The notes: a model not told the origin generated them from the letters alone. Numbered from the stretch's first letter, positions 1 to 7,794 are shown. The stretch is 30,120 nt of DNA from an uncultured Clostridium sp. (GCA_946495905.1 CAMMEP010000006.1:1-30120), one strand, 5' to 3'. A program made the numbers and translations.

Positions 1-240
1 CCAAGATGCTACGGGGTCTGTTGCAACCTCTCCGGATTATATTAACAGAACCATCTGTCTTTTTCTGAACGTCCAAACAGTCTTGTCCAGAAACGGTTTC
101 TGTCTCACGCATAGATAGTATGTTTCTTGTTGGATATATTTTTCTTAAGTGAAGCTCGAATGCAGTTTCTGTAATACGAAGGTTCATAGTCTCGTATATA
201 TTTTCAATCATTGCCATAAGCATAGTTGTTTTTCCGGCAT
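1..240 (-). pseudogene. cpaF: Out-of-frame continuation of CpaF ATPase (catalytic core)
   Basis: The conserved ATPase core continues here, but in two other reading frames. Reading on from the end of the upstream frame, dropping one base near 239-240 restores a Walker A motif (GEQG-A-GKTT). This is followed by the usual stretch containing RETETVSGQD and DVQKKTDGSVNI. A second extra base near 36-44 must then be dropped to restore GEVATDPVASW, which is typical of CpaF/TadA. Both changes are single-base insertions, so they do not compensate each other. Beyond position 1 the gene leaves the window. This is either a decayed gene or base-calling/assembly error; the high conservation of the amino acids on both sides favours error or a very recent mutation. 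Confidence 0.75.
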
Positions 241-1376
241 CCTTGCTCACCTGTAAGAGATATAATTCTTGCTCCTTTTACTAAATATTTTAGTAAATCA
301 ATAGCTTCCTCTTTTCCAGGGAAACGTACAATTTGCTCTAGTGTTGCACGCTTTACGTCGAACTTTCTTACGAAAAATGCCCATGTTTCTGACATGCTTG
401 GTCTAACAACAACAACACGAGAACCATCTTTCATTTCATTAATCTTGTAACCATTGGTATCGGACAACTGTCCAGGGTTATTGTATTTGTATATATTTTG
501 ACATACCCTTTTTAGTTCAGCTTCTGAACCAAAGGATAAAAATGCGAGTCTTATTGATTTACCAGCATACATAATCCAAATACTGTCACAAGCACGTGGT
601 ACTTTATGCTCAGCAATCTGACTTAAATAATCGCCATCGGTTTGTGCTACTTGGCTTAAGAAAGATTCTGGAAGTCCAGATACACCACCAGAAATACCAT
701 CTATGTTCATATCTCTTATTTCGTCGATACTACTATATCCTTTGTATTTTTGGTAGATTCTTTGTACAACTACATTTATTTTATCTTCTAAGGTTAATAC
801 AAAATTTTCTTTTTCATAAATATCATTTATCTCTTCTTCTGTAATAACATAAGAAGGTTTTGCTTCTCCATCTACATATTTAAGTTTATCTAATTCATAT
901 TTTTTGATAATTTGGCTTAGTGCTTCATAACCGAATTCATTTTTATACATATAGAGTATAATTTCAAACTTATCTTGTGCGGTTAAAAGAGATGGTACAT
1001 CAAACGGGATTGCTTTGGAGACATTTGTTTCATCTACACCATATTCTTTATATAATAAGTCATAGATTAATTCTTTTACGTATTTTTTATCGTTTACATC
1101 TCCATAAGTACATCCTTTTAAAGCTCTTTTTAATTCGTATTTCTTATTTTTCCTTCTTTTTAATTCTTCTTCTGAAAGTCCAATATCATAAAGATTAATT
1201 TTCGTGATTTCGTCCAATCTTTTCTTTACGAATTCAATCATTTTGTCTAAAGTATATGTTTTATCATCAACTTCTAAAACATCTTCTTTTTCTTCGTTTT
1301 TTCTCTTTTTTATAAAATTAAATAGTAACGCACCTGCTAATAGTACAACTATTACTATTAATAATATATTTACCAT
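204..1376 (-). CDS. cpaF: CpaF/TadA-type pilus assembly ATPase, N-terminal part (frameshifted)
   Basis: This is the motor ATPase of Tad/Flp-type pili (type II/IV secretion ATPase superfamily), which drives pilus assembly at the inner face of the membrane. The frame starts with a hydrophobic segment (about residues 3-22), so this version looks membrane-tethered, whereas classical CpaF is soluble. Residues about 50-230 form the helical N-terminal domain. Residues about 230-370 are the ATPase N-domain (YAGKSIRLAF, GSRVVVVRPSMSE). The frame breaks exactly at the P-loop (ISLTGEQG, then an out-of-frame tail ending at 204), and the catalytic part continues in other frames to the window edge. The ribosome binding site AGAAAGGAG precedes the ATG. 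It is the fourth gene of the operon, 21 bp after the TadZ-like gene. Confidence 0.85.
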   Translation of the reverse strand: MVNILLIVIVVLLAGALLFNFIKKRKNEEKEDVLEVDDKTYTLDKMIEFVKKRLDEITKINLYDIGLSEEELKRRKNKKYELKRALKGCTYGDVNDKKYVKELIYDLLYKEYGVDETNVSKAIPFDVPSLLTAQDKFEIILYMYKNEFGYEALSQIIKKYELDKLKYVDGEAKPSYVITEEEINDIYEKENFVLTLEDKINVVVQRIYQKYKGYSSIDEIRDMNIDGISGGVSGLPESFLSQVAQTDGDYLSQIAEHKVPRACDSIWIMYAGKSIRLAFLSFGSEAELKRVCQNIYKYNNPGQLSDTNGYKINEMKDGSRVVVVRPSMSETWAFFVRKFDVKRATLEQIVRFPGKEEAIDLLKYLVKGARIISLTGEQGCRKNNYAYGND

Positions 1377-1397
1377 GTTTTTTCTCCTTTCTAAGGA

Positions 1398-2237
1398 TTA
1401 AATCTTCATCTGTAATTCTTGTAATTTGTATATAATAGCATCATCTACTCGATTTGCTTCACTAATAAATAGATAATTTCTATCATTTTCATCAATATTT
1501 TTTAGTTTTAAAAAGTAATCAATTACTTTTCCTTCTGAGCAAGCTTCAAAATATAAAGTATTATATGGTATGGCAAGTATTTGCTTTTTTTCTCTCATAT
1601 ATCTTGTTACATTTTTTATATTATATTTTGAATGAGCATCATATCTTCCCAATAATAACATAATGTTTCTTCTTTTATAGAATTCGTCTGTTTCTTTTAG
1701 TTCCATAAAATCATTAATATTTTTAAGTCTTTGTGTCATGTTTACTATAATTACATCAGATACATTTAATATATTTTGTGCTTCTTGTTCTCTCATTCTC
1801 GAACTTAAATCCACAAATACTAAGTCATAGTATCGATCTGCCATTTTTAAAATTTCTGGATAATTGTCACAAGTTTGTATATAGTCTTCATATTTTTCTG
1901 TATTCGGTGATAAAAGAACATCTAGTCTGTCTCTAAGTACTGTTTTAGAATAATTTTTTACAATTTCCACACTTGTTTTATTACTTGCAAGTACTTTTAT
2001 CAGTCCTTCTATTCCAGAATCCACCCCTACCGCAGCACGTCCTGGGCCGCTTATAATAGGTTTATTAAGTCTATCTAATTCCCAAAAGCAATTTTCCAAT
2101 GTTTGGTCTTTAAAATTAGTCGATACCACTAATATTTTATAACTATGTTCAATTGCCATTTGTGTAGCCGTTGCTACCAAAGATAGTGTTTGTCCTGTTT
2201 CTTTAAATTCATTACTTTTAAAAGTGATTATTGCCAT
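1398..2237 (-). CDS. TadZ/CpaE-like ParA-fold protein with degenerate P-loop
   Basis: This 279-residue protein has the layout of a ParA/MinD-type ATPase. It begins with beta strand MAIITFKS and a would-be P-loop at about residues 8-18. A strand at residues 33-39 (KILVVST) follows. A switch-II-like strand at about 137-146 (LVFVDLSSRM) precedes a strand with VIIVNMTQR. The P-loop reads NEFKETGQTLS and lacks the GKT/GKS lysine, so ATP binding by the classical mechanism is doubtful. In Tad systems TadZ/CpaE proteins localise the pilus machine at the membrane, and several are known to have atypical Walker A motifs. Its position between the CpaB-like gene and cpaF supports this role. The assignment rests on fold pattern and context rather than a diagnostic motif. 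Confidence 0.7.
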   Translation of the reverse strand: MAIITFKSNEFKETGQTLSLVATATQMAIEHSYKILVVSTNFKDQTLENCFWELDRLNKPIISGPGRAAVGVDSGIEGLIKVLASNKTSVEIVKNYSKTVLRDRLDVLLSPNTEKYEDYIQTCDNYPEILKMADRYYDLVFVDLSSRMREQEAQNILNVSDVIIVNMTQRLKNINDFMELKETDEFYKRRNIMLLLGRYDAHSKYNIKNVTRYMREKKQILAIPYNTLYFEACSEGKVIDYFLKLKNIDENDRNYLFISEANRVDDAIIYKLQELQMKI

Positions 2238-2245
2238 TTCTGTTT

Positions 2246-2282
2246 CCTTTCCTAATTAGGGACAAGCTTTTTTAGGAAAACT
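2246..2282. repeat. Degenerate GGGACA(A/G)GC hairpin repeat
   Basis: The gap between the two ParA-like genes contains TTTCCTA (2248-2254) and its reverse complement TAGGAAA (2273-2279) around TTAGGGACAAGCTTTTTT. The core resembles the GGGACAGGCTTTTTT repeats at 8.9 and 10.4 kb, with one mismatch. It overlaps the ribosome binding site region of the downstream gene (AGGAAAGG), so the hairpin could affect translation. Confidence 0.5.
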
Positions 2283-2981
2283 CTAAATCCCTCTTTCCAA
2301 TTGTTTAAAAATCTTTTTCATTTTAGGATATTCATCTTGCTCTAGAATTTGCTCTGCTATATAAATAAGTGCTTCCTTGTATTGATCACTTAATTTCTTA
2401 AATTTAATTTTTGCCACTCTTTGATTTTCTGCTATAACACTTTGATCTCCTACTTCAAAAGGAAAATAAACAATCTCTTCATTCCAGGTAATTTTATATC
2501 CTAACGATAAATAATTTAAATAGTCATCATCTTCTTTGCTAGCTGTTTTTGAGAAGAATACTTTGGTTAAATTTAGTACTTCTGTTATTCCACTGAGTAT
2601 CTCTAATCCTTTTTTCAAAGAATATAAATCAAAACCAGTTACAAAGTAATTTTTTTCTTCATTATTAATATTAAATTCTAGAATTGATTCATAATTGTCA
2701 ATATCTAATAGTGCCATATCATATGGTAGCTCTGCGTGAAGTGGAAGATTTAAAAATTCTTTAATTTCATTAAAATTTTTAAATCCCACTGCCACATCAA
2801 TTCCTTCGAATTCAGTAACATAAGCTTTTGTCGGCTTTATTACAGGAACAATGTATTTTGCTTTTTGATTTATGGTAGAATCTACTACAATCACTTTTTT
2901 GTCCATTGCTACCAAAATTTTAGCGATGTATAAAATTAAATCTATTTTGTCATAACAGCCAATAAAGCTTACCTTTTTCAT
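2283..2981 (-). CDS. ParA-like protein lacking a P-loop, pilus operon
   Basis: This 232-residue protein resembles a stripped-down ParA/MinD fold. It starts with strand MKKVSFIGCYDK where a P-loop would lie. A helix and then strand KKVIVVDST (about 28-36) follow, as in TadZ/CpaE-type proteins. A second core strand is MALLDIDNYES (about 89-99), with YFVTGFDLYSLKKGLEIL at about 112-129. There is no GxGKT/S lysine, so nucleotide hydrolysis seems unlikely. It lies 36 bp after the CpaB-like gene and 45 bp before the second ParA-like gene, all in one direction. A role as a non-catalytic scaffold or partner of the neighbouring TadZ-like protein is inference. The ribosome binding site GGGAGG lies 6 bases from the ATG. 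Confidence 0.6.
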   Translation of the reverse strand: MKKVSFIGCYDKIDLILYIAKILVAMDKKVIVVDSTINQKAKYIVPVIKPTKAYVTEFEGIDVAVGFKNFNEIKEFLNLPLHAELPYDMALLDIDNYESILEFNINNEEKNYFVTGFDLYSLKKGLEILSGITEVLNLTKVFFSKTASKEDDDYLNYLSLGYKITWNEEIVYFPFEVGDQSVIAENQRVAKIKFKKLSDQYKEALIYIAEQILEQDEYPKMKKIFKQLERGI

Positions 2982-3017
2982 TTTTTCCTCCCTATGTTTC
3001 AGTTTTACTTTTTTGTT

Positions 3018-3953
3018 TTATCCGCCTATAGAATCTATGTATAATTCTCTTTCCTCTTGAAGGCTTGTAATTTCTTCTTCTGTTTTATCTATTACATTAT
3101 CTGCTGCATCTTCATTATTTGTTGCACTTTCTATTCCAGGTCTAATTGTATCACTATTTTCGTTGTATCTTGTAATTAATTCATTTTTAGCTTCTTGCAC
3201 AATGTTTGGATCATTATGAATAAGTGTTATTGTTTCGTCATTTGGTAAATAGGTAGGTGTTGCAGCTTCTTGAATTCCTGGTTCCACATATCTTGTTGCA
3301 TAAAGCATTGCACCATTCATTTGGTAAGATTCTACAATAGCACAGCTCATCATTAAAATTTCTTCTTCACTTAAATCAATCCATATGGCATTTGTTGAGT
3401 CTACTCCTGCAAGTTGAGGTATTGTAACTTCTTTATGCGATACTACAATTAAATCTCTTCCATCTGGTGTTCTTAATCTGACATCTATATATTCTCCTGT
3501 TTGTAATTGGCTTGGTAGTGTTATTACATTATATTCTTGACTTCTAACATCTGATGTTATTGCGTCTCCTTCATACAATAAATCATTAGTAAGAACTGTT
3601 CCTGGATTTAGGTCCACTTTTGCTTTTTGAGTATATACTGTTTCTTCTAGCCCTGTTGTAGTATCTAACACAACTTCAGTATTAAATGTAGTTACTAAAT
3701 TGCTTGTGTCAACACCACCTAATGTAGTTTCTACATATTGTAATTTTGTCATATCGATTGTTTCACCTGATTCTATAGTATCAGCTACAACATAGGCATA
3801 TACTTTCAAAGCCTCTTCTTCTTCTAATTGTGTATTTAAATTAGAAATTTGATAAATTAAAAATCCTATTATTGTACCTGTTATTAATAATGTTATTAGA
3901 ATTCCTAATAAAAATGAGTTATTTGCTTTTCTTTGCATTGGATTCATTGCCAT
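3018..3953 (-). CDS. cpaB: CpaB/RcpC-like SAF-domain pilus assembly protein
   Basis: This 311-residue protein has a short cytoplasmic N-terminus, one transmembrane segment (about residues 13-35), a short coiled region (36-50, LNTQLEEEEALK) and an extracytoplasmic part. Residues about 51-85 (VYAYVVADTIESGETIDMTK) and the following PGTVLTNDLL stretch match the SAF-like beta-clip domain of CpaB/RcpC proteins. A second domain holds LPSQLQTGEYIDVRLRTPDG. CpaB proteins are envelope components of Tad pili; in Gram-positives, which lack the outer-membrane secretin, a wall-facing role is likely. It is the first gene of the operon, preceded by AAGGAGG and by the tandem-box promoter at 3998-4080. The C-terminus is acidic. 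Confidence 0.78.
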   Translation of the reverse strand: MAMNPMQRKANNSFLLGILITLLITGTIIGFLIYQISNLNTQLEEEEALKVYAYVVADTIESGETIDMTKLQYVETTLGGVDTSNLVTTFNTEVVLDTTTGLEETVYTQKAKVDLNPGTVLTNDLLYEGDAITSDVRSQEYNVITLPSQLQTGEYIDVRLRTPDGRDLIVVSHKEVTIPQLAGVDSTNAIWIDLSEEEILMMSCAIVESYQMNGAMLYATRYVEPGIQEAATPTYLPNDETITLIHNDPNIVQEAKNELITRYNENSDTIRPGIESATNNEDAADNVIDKTEEEITSLQEERELYIDSIGG

Positions 3954-3997
3954 AATATATTCCTCCTTGATTTTGACAAAATATTATTTCATATTTT

Positions 3998-4080
3998 ATT
4001 TTACAACAATATATAAAAAAAAACAATAACATTAAGCTTCTTGTAACAAAAACTTAATATTATTGTAATATTTTTGTAAC
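3998..4080 (-). promoter_or_regulatory. Promoter with 11-bp-spaced response-regulator-like boxes, cpaB operon
   Basis: On the plus strand four hexamers start at 4042 (TGTAAC), 4053 (CTTAAT), 4064 (TGTAAT) and 4075 (TGTAAC), each 11 bp apart. The pair TGTAAT-ATTTT-TGTAAC fits the WalR consensus TGTWAH-N5-TGTWAH. Fifteen bp beyond the proximal box lies a minus-strand -35 of TTGTTT (4021-4026), then 17 bp, then -10 TAAAAT (3998-4003). The cpaB start codon is 45 bp further on. The same arrangement recurs upstream of rsmD and sepF, so the site is probably real. Which regulator binds (WalR-, PhoP- or another PhoB-family type) is inference. Confidence 0.65.
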
Positions 4081-4091
4081 ATTTCTTTGAA

Positions 4092-4118
4092 TAAAAGTAT
4101 ACTATTGTTATACTTTTA
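4092..4118 (-). terminator. Probable terminator hairpin after the DUF2651-like gene
   Basis: A perfect 10-bp inverted repeat, TAAAAGTATA / TATACTTTTA, flanks a 7-base loop. It sits 10 bp downstream of the DUF2651-like stop codon. The trailing T-run on the minus strand is short, so termination may be weak. It also separates that gene from the cpaB promoter. Confidence 0.5.
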
Positions 4119-4128
4119 ATTTTTACTA

Positions 4129-4599
4129 CTATCTTCTTCTACTGCAGCAGCATCCGTTTCTCCCAGAAGAATTGGTACGATTTGTTAAATATACTACTGG
4201 ATTTGTCTGATTTGTTGTTAATGTGAGTCTAGTTCTGTTTGTGTTATTATTGTTGTTATCATTGTCATTATTATTTGAATTGTTATTGTTATTGTTTCTA
4301 CAATTATTATTACATCTATCATCACAAATACAATTACTGTTGCAATTATTGTTTAATAAATTTAGTCTTTCTAATATATTGCATATTAGTCTAGTAAGTA
4401 CTGCTGTAATATATGCTAGTATTGTATATAAAATAACAAAAATTAAAAATCCAGAATCAAATATTGCAAAAGCAACAATTAAGTATATTGCAAAGAAAGT
4501 AGCAGCCACTAAGATAGGGCATTTCAATATTTTTTGTAGAACGATAGAAAGTATGATAGTAGCAATTGGTAATGCAAAAAATAATAATAATATATTCAT
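4129..4599 (-). CDS. DUF2651-like small membrane protein with Asn/Cys-rich tail
   Basis: The first about 75 of 156 residues form three hydrophobic helices (MNILLLFFALPIATIILSIV, then ILVAATFFAIYLIVAFAIF, then FLIFVILYTILAYITAVL). This pattern is familiar from short DUF2651/YbeF-type proteins of Bacillus and Clostridia, whose function is unknown. After it comes a low-complexity tail. It begins with a Cys-spotted segment (NCNSNCICDDRC), continues with a run dominated by Asn and Asp, then a Thr-rich part, and ends in CCCSRRR. Typical family members are about half as long, so the tail is an addition. The ribosome binding site AAAGGAG lies 9-10 bases before the ATG. The gene is probably monocistronic. 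Confidence 0.65.
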   Translation of the reverse strand: MNILLLFFALPIATIILSIVLQKILKCPILVAATFFAIYLIVAFAIFDSGFLIFVILYTILAYITAVLTRLICNILERLNLLNNNCNSNCICDDRCNNNCRNNNNNNSNNNDNDNNNNNTNRTRLTLTTNQTNPVVYLTNRTNSSGRNGCCCSRRR

Positions 4600-4758
4600 A
4601 AAATATACTCCTTTTTTCTTACTATGATTTTAGTATATTTTATGTATATTTGTTATTTTTGGTTACCAATTGCTACTATTTTTTCTCTCTTATTGTTTTA
4701 TTCTTTTTATGACTAAATCAAAATTTAATTAATTATAATACTAAATAATATACTACTA

Positions 4759-5499
4759 TTAAGTATCATATTCTACGCTTAATAGCATTAATCCGTTCGG
4801 TGGAAGAGTTTTTCCTGCTTTTGTTCTATCTTTTCCTTCTATAATTGATGGTATGTCCTCTGCTTTAATTTTTCCTAATCCTACCTCTACAAGTGTTCCT
4901 GCTATAATTCTAACCATATTATATAAAAAGCCGTTACCTGTTAAGTCAATTGCAATATTTTCGCCTTCTGCTAAAACATCTGCTTTATAAATTGTTCTTA
5001 CACTGCTTTTACTGCTCGTTCCACTAGATTTAAATGCTTTAAAGTCATGTTCTCCTTCAAAATATTTTATTGCTTTTTTCATTTCTTCTACATTTAGCTT
5101 TATTGGCATATGATATGAGATATTTCGGTAAATAGCACTTCCATATTTTGAATTATCAATTACATAGCGATATGTTTTTCTTTTGCAATTGAATCTACTA
5201 TGAAAGTTTTCGTCTACTTCTTCTGCATTTTGTATTCTTATTGAATTTTTTACTTGTGAATTAATAGCAATTGGTATTTTATCAATTGCTATATTAGAAT
5301 TTGTTTTAAAATTTGCTACTTGTCCTAAAGCATGAACTCCTGCATCGGTTCTTCCAGAAGCAATTAAATCTACTTTTTCTCCCGTTATATTTTCAATTGC
5401 TCTTTCTATTTCTCCTTGAATATTTAATTTATTTGGTTGTTTTTGCCATCCATTAAAATCTTTTCCATCATATTCTATGGTTAATCTAATATTTCTCAT
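4759..5499 (-). CDS. truA: tRNA pseudouridine synthase A
   Basis: TruA converts uridines 38-40 of the tRNA anticodon arm to pseudouridine. The 246-residue protein is of normal length. It opens with IRLTIEYDGKDFNGWQKQ and carries the catalytic-loop motif SGRTDAGVHALGQ (about residues 48-60) with Asp52 as the expected nucleophile. Other family marks are SRFNCKRKTYRY, the FKAFKSSG stretch and GFLYNMVRIIAGTL near residues 188-202. The start codon follows the cdaA stop by only six bases, and its Shine-Dalgarno (AAGGAAUGAG) overlaps that stop, so the two are translationally coupled. No strong terminator is visible after it. Confidence 0.95.
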   Translation of the reverse strand: MRNIRLTIEYDGKDFNGWQKQPNKLNIQGEIERAIENITGEKVDLIASGRTDAGVHALGQVANFKTNSNIAIDKIPIAINSQVKNSIRIQNAEEVDENFHSRFNCKRKTYRYVIDNSKYGSAIYRNISYHMPIKLNVEEMKKAIKYFEGEHDFKAFKSSGTSSKSSVRTIYKADVLAEGENIAIDLTGNGFLYNMVRIIAGTLVEVGLGKIKAEDIPSIIEGKDRTKAGKTLPPNGLMLLSVEYDT

Positions 5500-5505
5500 T
5501 TTATC

Positions 5506-6441
5506 TCATTCCTTGGTTTCTTTTTTGTCTATCTCTTCTTGTTTTTTGCTTTTCTTTCTAAATTTAGGAGCATGCGTCTTTTTATTAGTTTTATCTCCAA
5601 ATTTTTTCACTACTAAATTCTTAATAAGAATATTTTTCAAAGCTTCTTCTTTTAAATCCACAATAAGATTTCCATCTTTTGCAATTGATATTTTGCCTGT
5701 TTCTTCAGAGATAACTACTGCAATTGCATCGCTTTCTCTTGAAATTCCTAATGCAGCACGATGTCTTGTTCCTAATCCCTTTGTAATTTGCTTATCGTCA
5801 GACAACGGTAAAATACAAGCTGCTGCTGCAATTTTATTTTTGCTTATGATAATGGCCCCATCATGTAACGGTGTTTTTGGGACAAATAAATTCACGATTA
5901 ATTGTGGAGATACATCTGCATCAATTCGAACTCCTGAATCCATAATATCATTTAATTGTATATCTCTTTCTAATACAATTAAGCCACCTACTTTTGAATT
6001 TGATAATTCCTTCGCTGCAATAACGACTTTGTATATATCCTCTTTTGTTTTAGTTTCTAAGTCTTTTTCGAGACCTATTCCAAAAAATCTTGTAAATTTG
6101 TTTGTTCCTAGTTGTTCTAACATTCTTCTAAGCTCTGGCTGGAAAATAACCATAAGTGCAATAACTCCATATGTTGTAAAGATGGTTAAAAACCAATTTA
6201 GTATTCTAAATTCAAAAATTCCACTTAATATTGTTACTAATAGAATTAACACAATTCCTTTTAAAAGTTGCCATACTCTAGAATTTCTTGCTGATTTTAC
6301 AAATTTATATCCTATATACCCAACTATCAGGATATCTAAGATAAATATGATTAATTTAAATGGATTTATTGAAATATCTGTTATGTATTCTTGTATGCTT
6401 GTCCAAAATGCATTTATATTGTTCAACGAAAAAATATTCAT
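5506..6441 (-). CDS. cdaA: Membrane diadenylate cyclase CdaA
   Basis: CdaA makes cyclic di-AMP from two ATP. The messenger controls potassium and osmolyte transport and cell-wall balance. Three transmembrane helices (about residues 27-47, 59-76 and 80-100) precede a short coiled segment and the DAC domain. The catalytic motifs are visible: DGAIIISKNKI (DGA at 194-196) and GTRHRAALGIS (RHR at 226-228). A lysine-rich tail (about 284-311) follows. In most Firmicutes cdaA is followed by cdaR and glmM; neither is present here and truA follows instead. The start is supported by AAGAGGAAT upstream of the ATG. disA, the other class of c-di-AMP synthase, lies 1.4 kb away. Confidence 0.93.
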   Translation of the reverse strand: MNIFSLNNINAFWTSIQEYITDISINPFKLIIFILDILIVGYIGYKFVKSARNSRVWQLLKGIVLILLVTILSGIFEFRILNWFLTIFTTYGVIALMVIFQPELRRMLEQLGTNKFTRFFGIGLEKDLETKTKEDIYKVVIAAKELSNSKVGGLIVLERDIQLNDIMDSGVRIDADVSPQLIVNLFVPKTPLHDGAIIISKNKIAAAACILPLSDDKQITKGLGTRHRAALGISRESDAIAVVISEETGKISIAKDGNLIVDLKEEALKNILIKNLVVKKFGDKTNKKTHAPKFRKKSKKQEEIDKKETKE

Positions 6442-6561
6442 ATAGATTCCTCTTTTATTTCTTTATTTATTGTATGTTTAATTCTCATTTGCCATAATTT
6501 ACACTCTTATAATAGTCTTTATAATTTTACACGTTCTAAAGATTAATCCGAGCTATGATAC

Positions 6562-6690
6562 TTACATTGCTATCAAATTATATATTAGAGTAGCAGCCAC
6601 TGCTAGTACCATTAATATTGCAAGTATTAACGCTATAATTCTTACTCCAATTCTTCCCATATCATGTTTATTTTTTTGTTTTTTATTCAT
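6562..6690 (-). CDS. 42-residue single-pass membrane peptide
   Basis: A short frame encodes a basic N-terminus (MNKKQKNKHDMGRIGVR) and one hydrophobic helix (about residues 18-40) ending in YNLIAM. An excellent ribosome binding site (GAAAGGAGC) sits eight bases before the ATG, supporting translation. Size and layout recall the small DUF4044/Prli42-type membrane peptides of Firmicutes, one of which tethers the stressosome in Listeria, but sequence identity cannot be judged here. It sits between the cyclophilin and cdaA genes in the same direction, 69 bp after the cyclophilin stop. Confidence 0.65.
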   Translation of the reverse strand: MNKKQKNKHDMGRIGVRIIALILAILMVLAVAATLIYNLIAM

Positions 6691-6759
6691 TTTTCTTTGC
6701 TCCTTTCAAATTTCATTTCAATTTGATTGTTTTAGCTTAAACAGTTCTATTATACTATT

Positions 6760-7710
6760 TTAATATCCAAACAATGAAGAATATAAGTCAAATAGTTGCA
6801 TTGTTTCTGGTGCACCATAGTCTACTCCGTAAGTTTCTACAGTTATGCTTGTTATTACAGGTTGTTCTATCGGAGTATCTGATGAAATTTCATTTCCATC
6901 TTCATCTGTTGGAACTTCGTCATCTTCTCCTAAATCTTCATCACGGTAATATACTTCTACATTAGCAATTTCTTCTACAATATCCATACCTTCTGTTACT
7001 TTACCAAATGCTGAATATACTCCATCTAGTGTACTATTATCCTCAGTCATAATAAAGAATTGGCATCCTGCTGAATTATATCCTTCTGCAGTGTAACCAT
7101 AGTAACTGTAATCACTTCTTGCCATAGAAATTACTCCAGCTTCATGTTTCAAATTATTATTTTCATATCCATTTGCAATAAATTCGCCCTCGATAGTATA
7201 TTCTTGATTTAAGAAATTATCAAAATAGCTTTGTCCATTTTCTGTATTTTTAACGTATGATTTCATTTGAGAATACGATGTTATTACTGTACTTGCATCA
7301 TCATCTAATGTATATTCCCCATCATAATATTCTTCTAATATGGTTTCGAAAGTATTTTTATCATTTAATACATTATCTAAATCATATATGTCACTAAGTG
7401 TAGGAGATGCTGTTGTATCTCCATCTTTTGCTCCACCTTGAATTACAAAATTTGGCATTGTTCTATGGAAAGTTGTTCCATTATAAAAACCTCTATTAGC
7501 AAGTCTTATAAAATTTGCCACTGTGTTAGGAGCTTTATCTGGATATAATTCTATTTTTATTGTTCCATATCCTTCCACTTCCATAGTTGCTACAGGATTT
7601 GGTATATCTAGAGTAGCTTTTTTATACACTCCATAACTTACAAACACTATTCCTGCTATTGCTAGCAATATCCCCAATATTAATAATATTCTTACTATAA
7701 TTTTGTTCAT
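6760..7710 (-). CDS. Membrane-anchored cyclophilin-type peptidyl-prolyl isomerase
   Basis: Cyclophilins catalyse cis-trans isomerisation of prolyl bonds. This 316-residue protein has an uncleaved-looking N-terminal membrane helix (about residues 6-28). The cyclophilin fold begins at VATMEVEGYGTIKIELYPDKAPNTV and includes FYNGTTFHRTMPNFVIQGG (about 74-92), containing the catalytic-region Phe-His-Arg. Usually the next strands follow directly. Here an insert of about 90 acidic, Tyr- and Asp-rich residues (about 95-187) intervenes before GVISMARS, CQFFIMTEDN and the SAFGKVTEGMDIV end of the fold. A short acidic tail follows. It is probably an extracytoplasmic foldase. It has its own promoter at 7766-7794. 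Confidence 0.9.
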   Translation of the reverse strand: MNKIIVRILLILGILLAIAGIVFVSYGVYKKATLDIPNPVATMEVEGYGTIKIELYPDKAPNTVANFIRLANRGFYNGTTFHRTMPNFVIQGGAKDGDTTASPTLSDIYDLDNVLNDKNTFETILEEYYDGEYTLDDDASTVITSYSQMKSYVKNTENGQSYFDNFLNQEYTIEGEFIANGYENNNLKHEAGVISMARSDYSYYGYTAEGYNSAGCQFFIMTEDNSTLDGVYSAFGKVTEGMDIVEEIANVEVYYRDEDLGEDDEVPTDEDGNEISSDTPIEQPVITSITVETYGVDYGAPETMQLFDLYSSLFGY

Positions 7711-7765
7711 TTATTTTTCATCCTTTCTGTATTATTACTTGTGCACATTTTTTATACACATATAA

Positions 7766-7794
7766 ATTTTAGCATATTTGCTTTTTGATTACAA
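7766..7794 (-). promoter_or_regulatory. Sigma-A-like promoter of the cyclophilin gene
   Basis: On the minus strand TTGTAA (7789-7794) and TAAAAT (7766-7771) are separated by 17 bp, about 55 bp upstream of the cyclophilin start. It is not part of an 11-bp box ladder. Confidence 0.5.

Noticed and set aside
204..245. Programmed ribosomal frameshift in cpaF
   Set aside because: No slippery heptamer or downstream structure is evident, the break is in the P-loop, and a second unrelated break follows 200 bases later.
3998..4080. Tandem 11-bp repeats considered as a CRISPR or origin iteron array
   Set aside because: Units are only six conserved bases with N5 gaps and sit at fixed distance from promoters in three places; no spacer-repeat pattern or DnaA boxes occur.
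5477..6445. 322-codon open frame on the plus strand across cdaA
   Set aside because: It lies antisense to a clear cdaA with intact catalytic motifs, has no ribosome binding site and its translation is a Leu/Ile/Ser-rich shadow.
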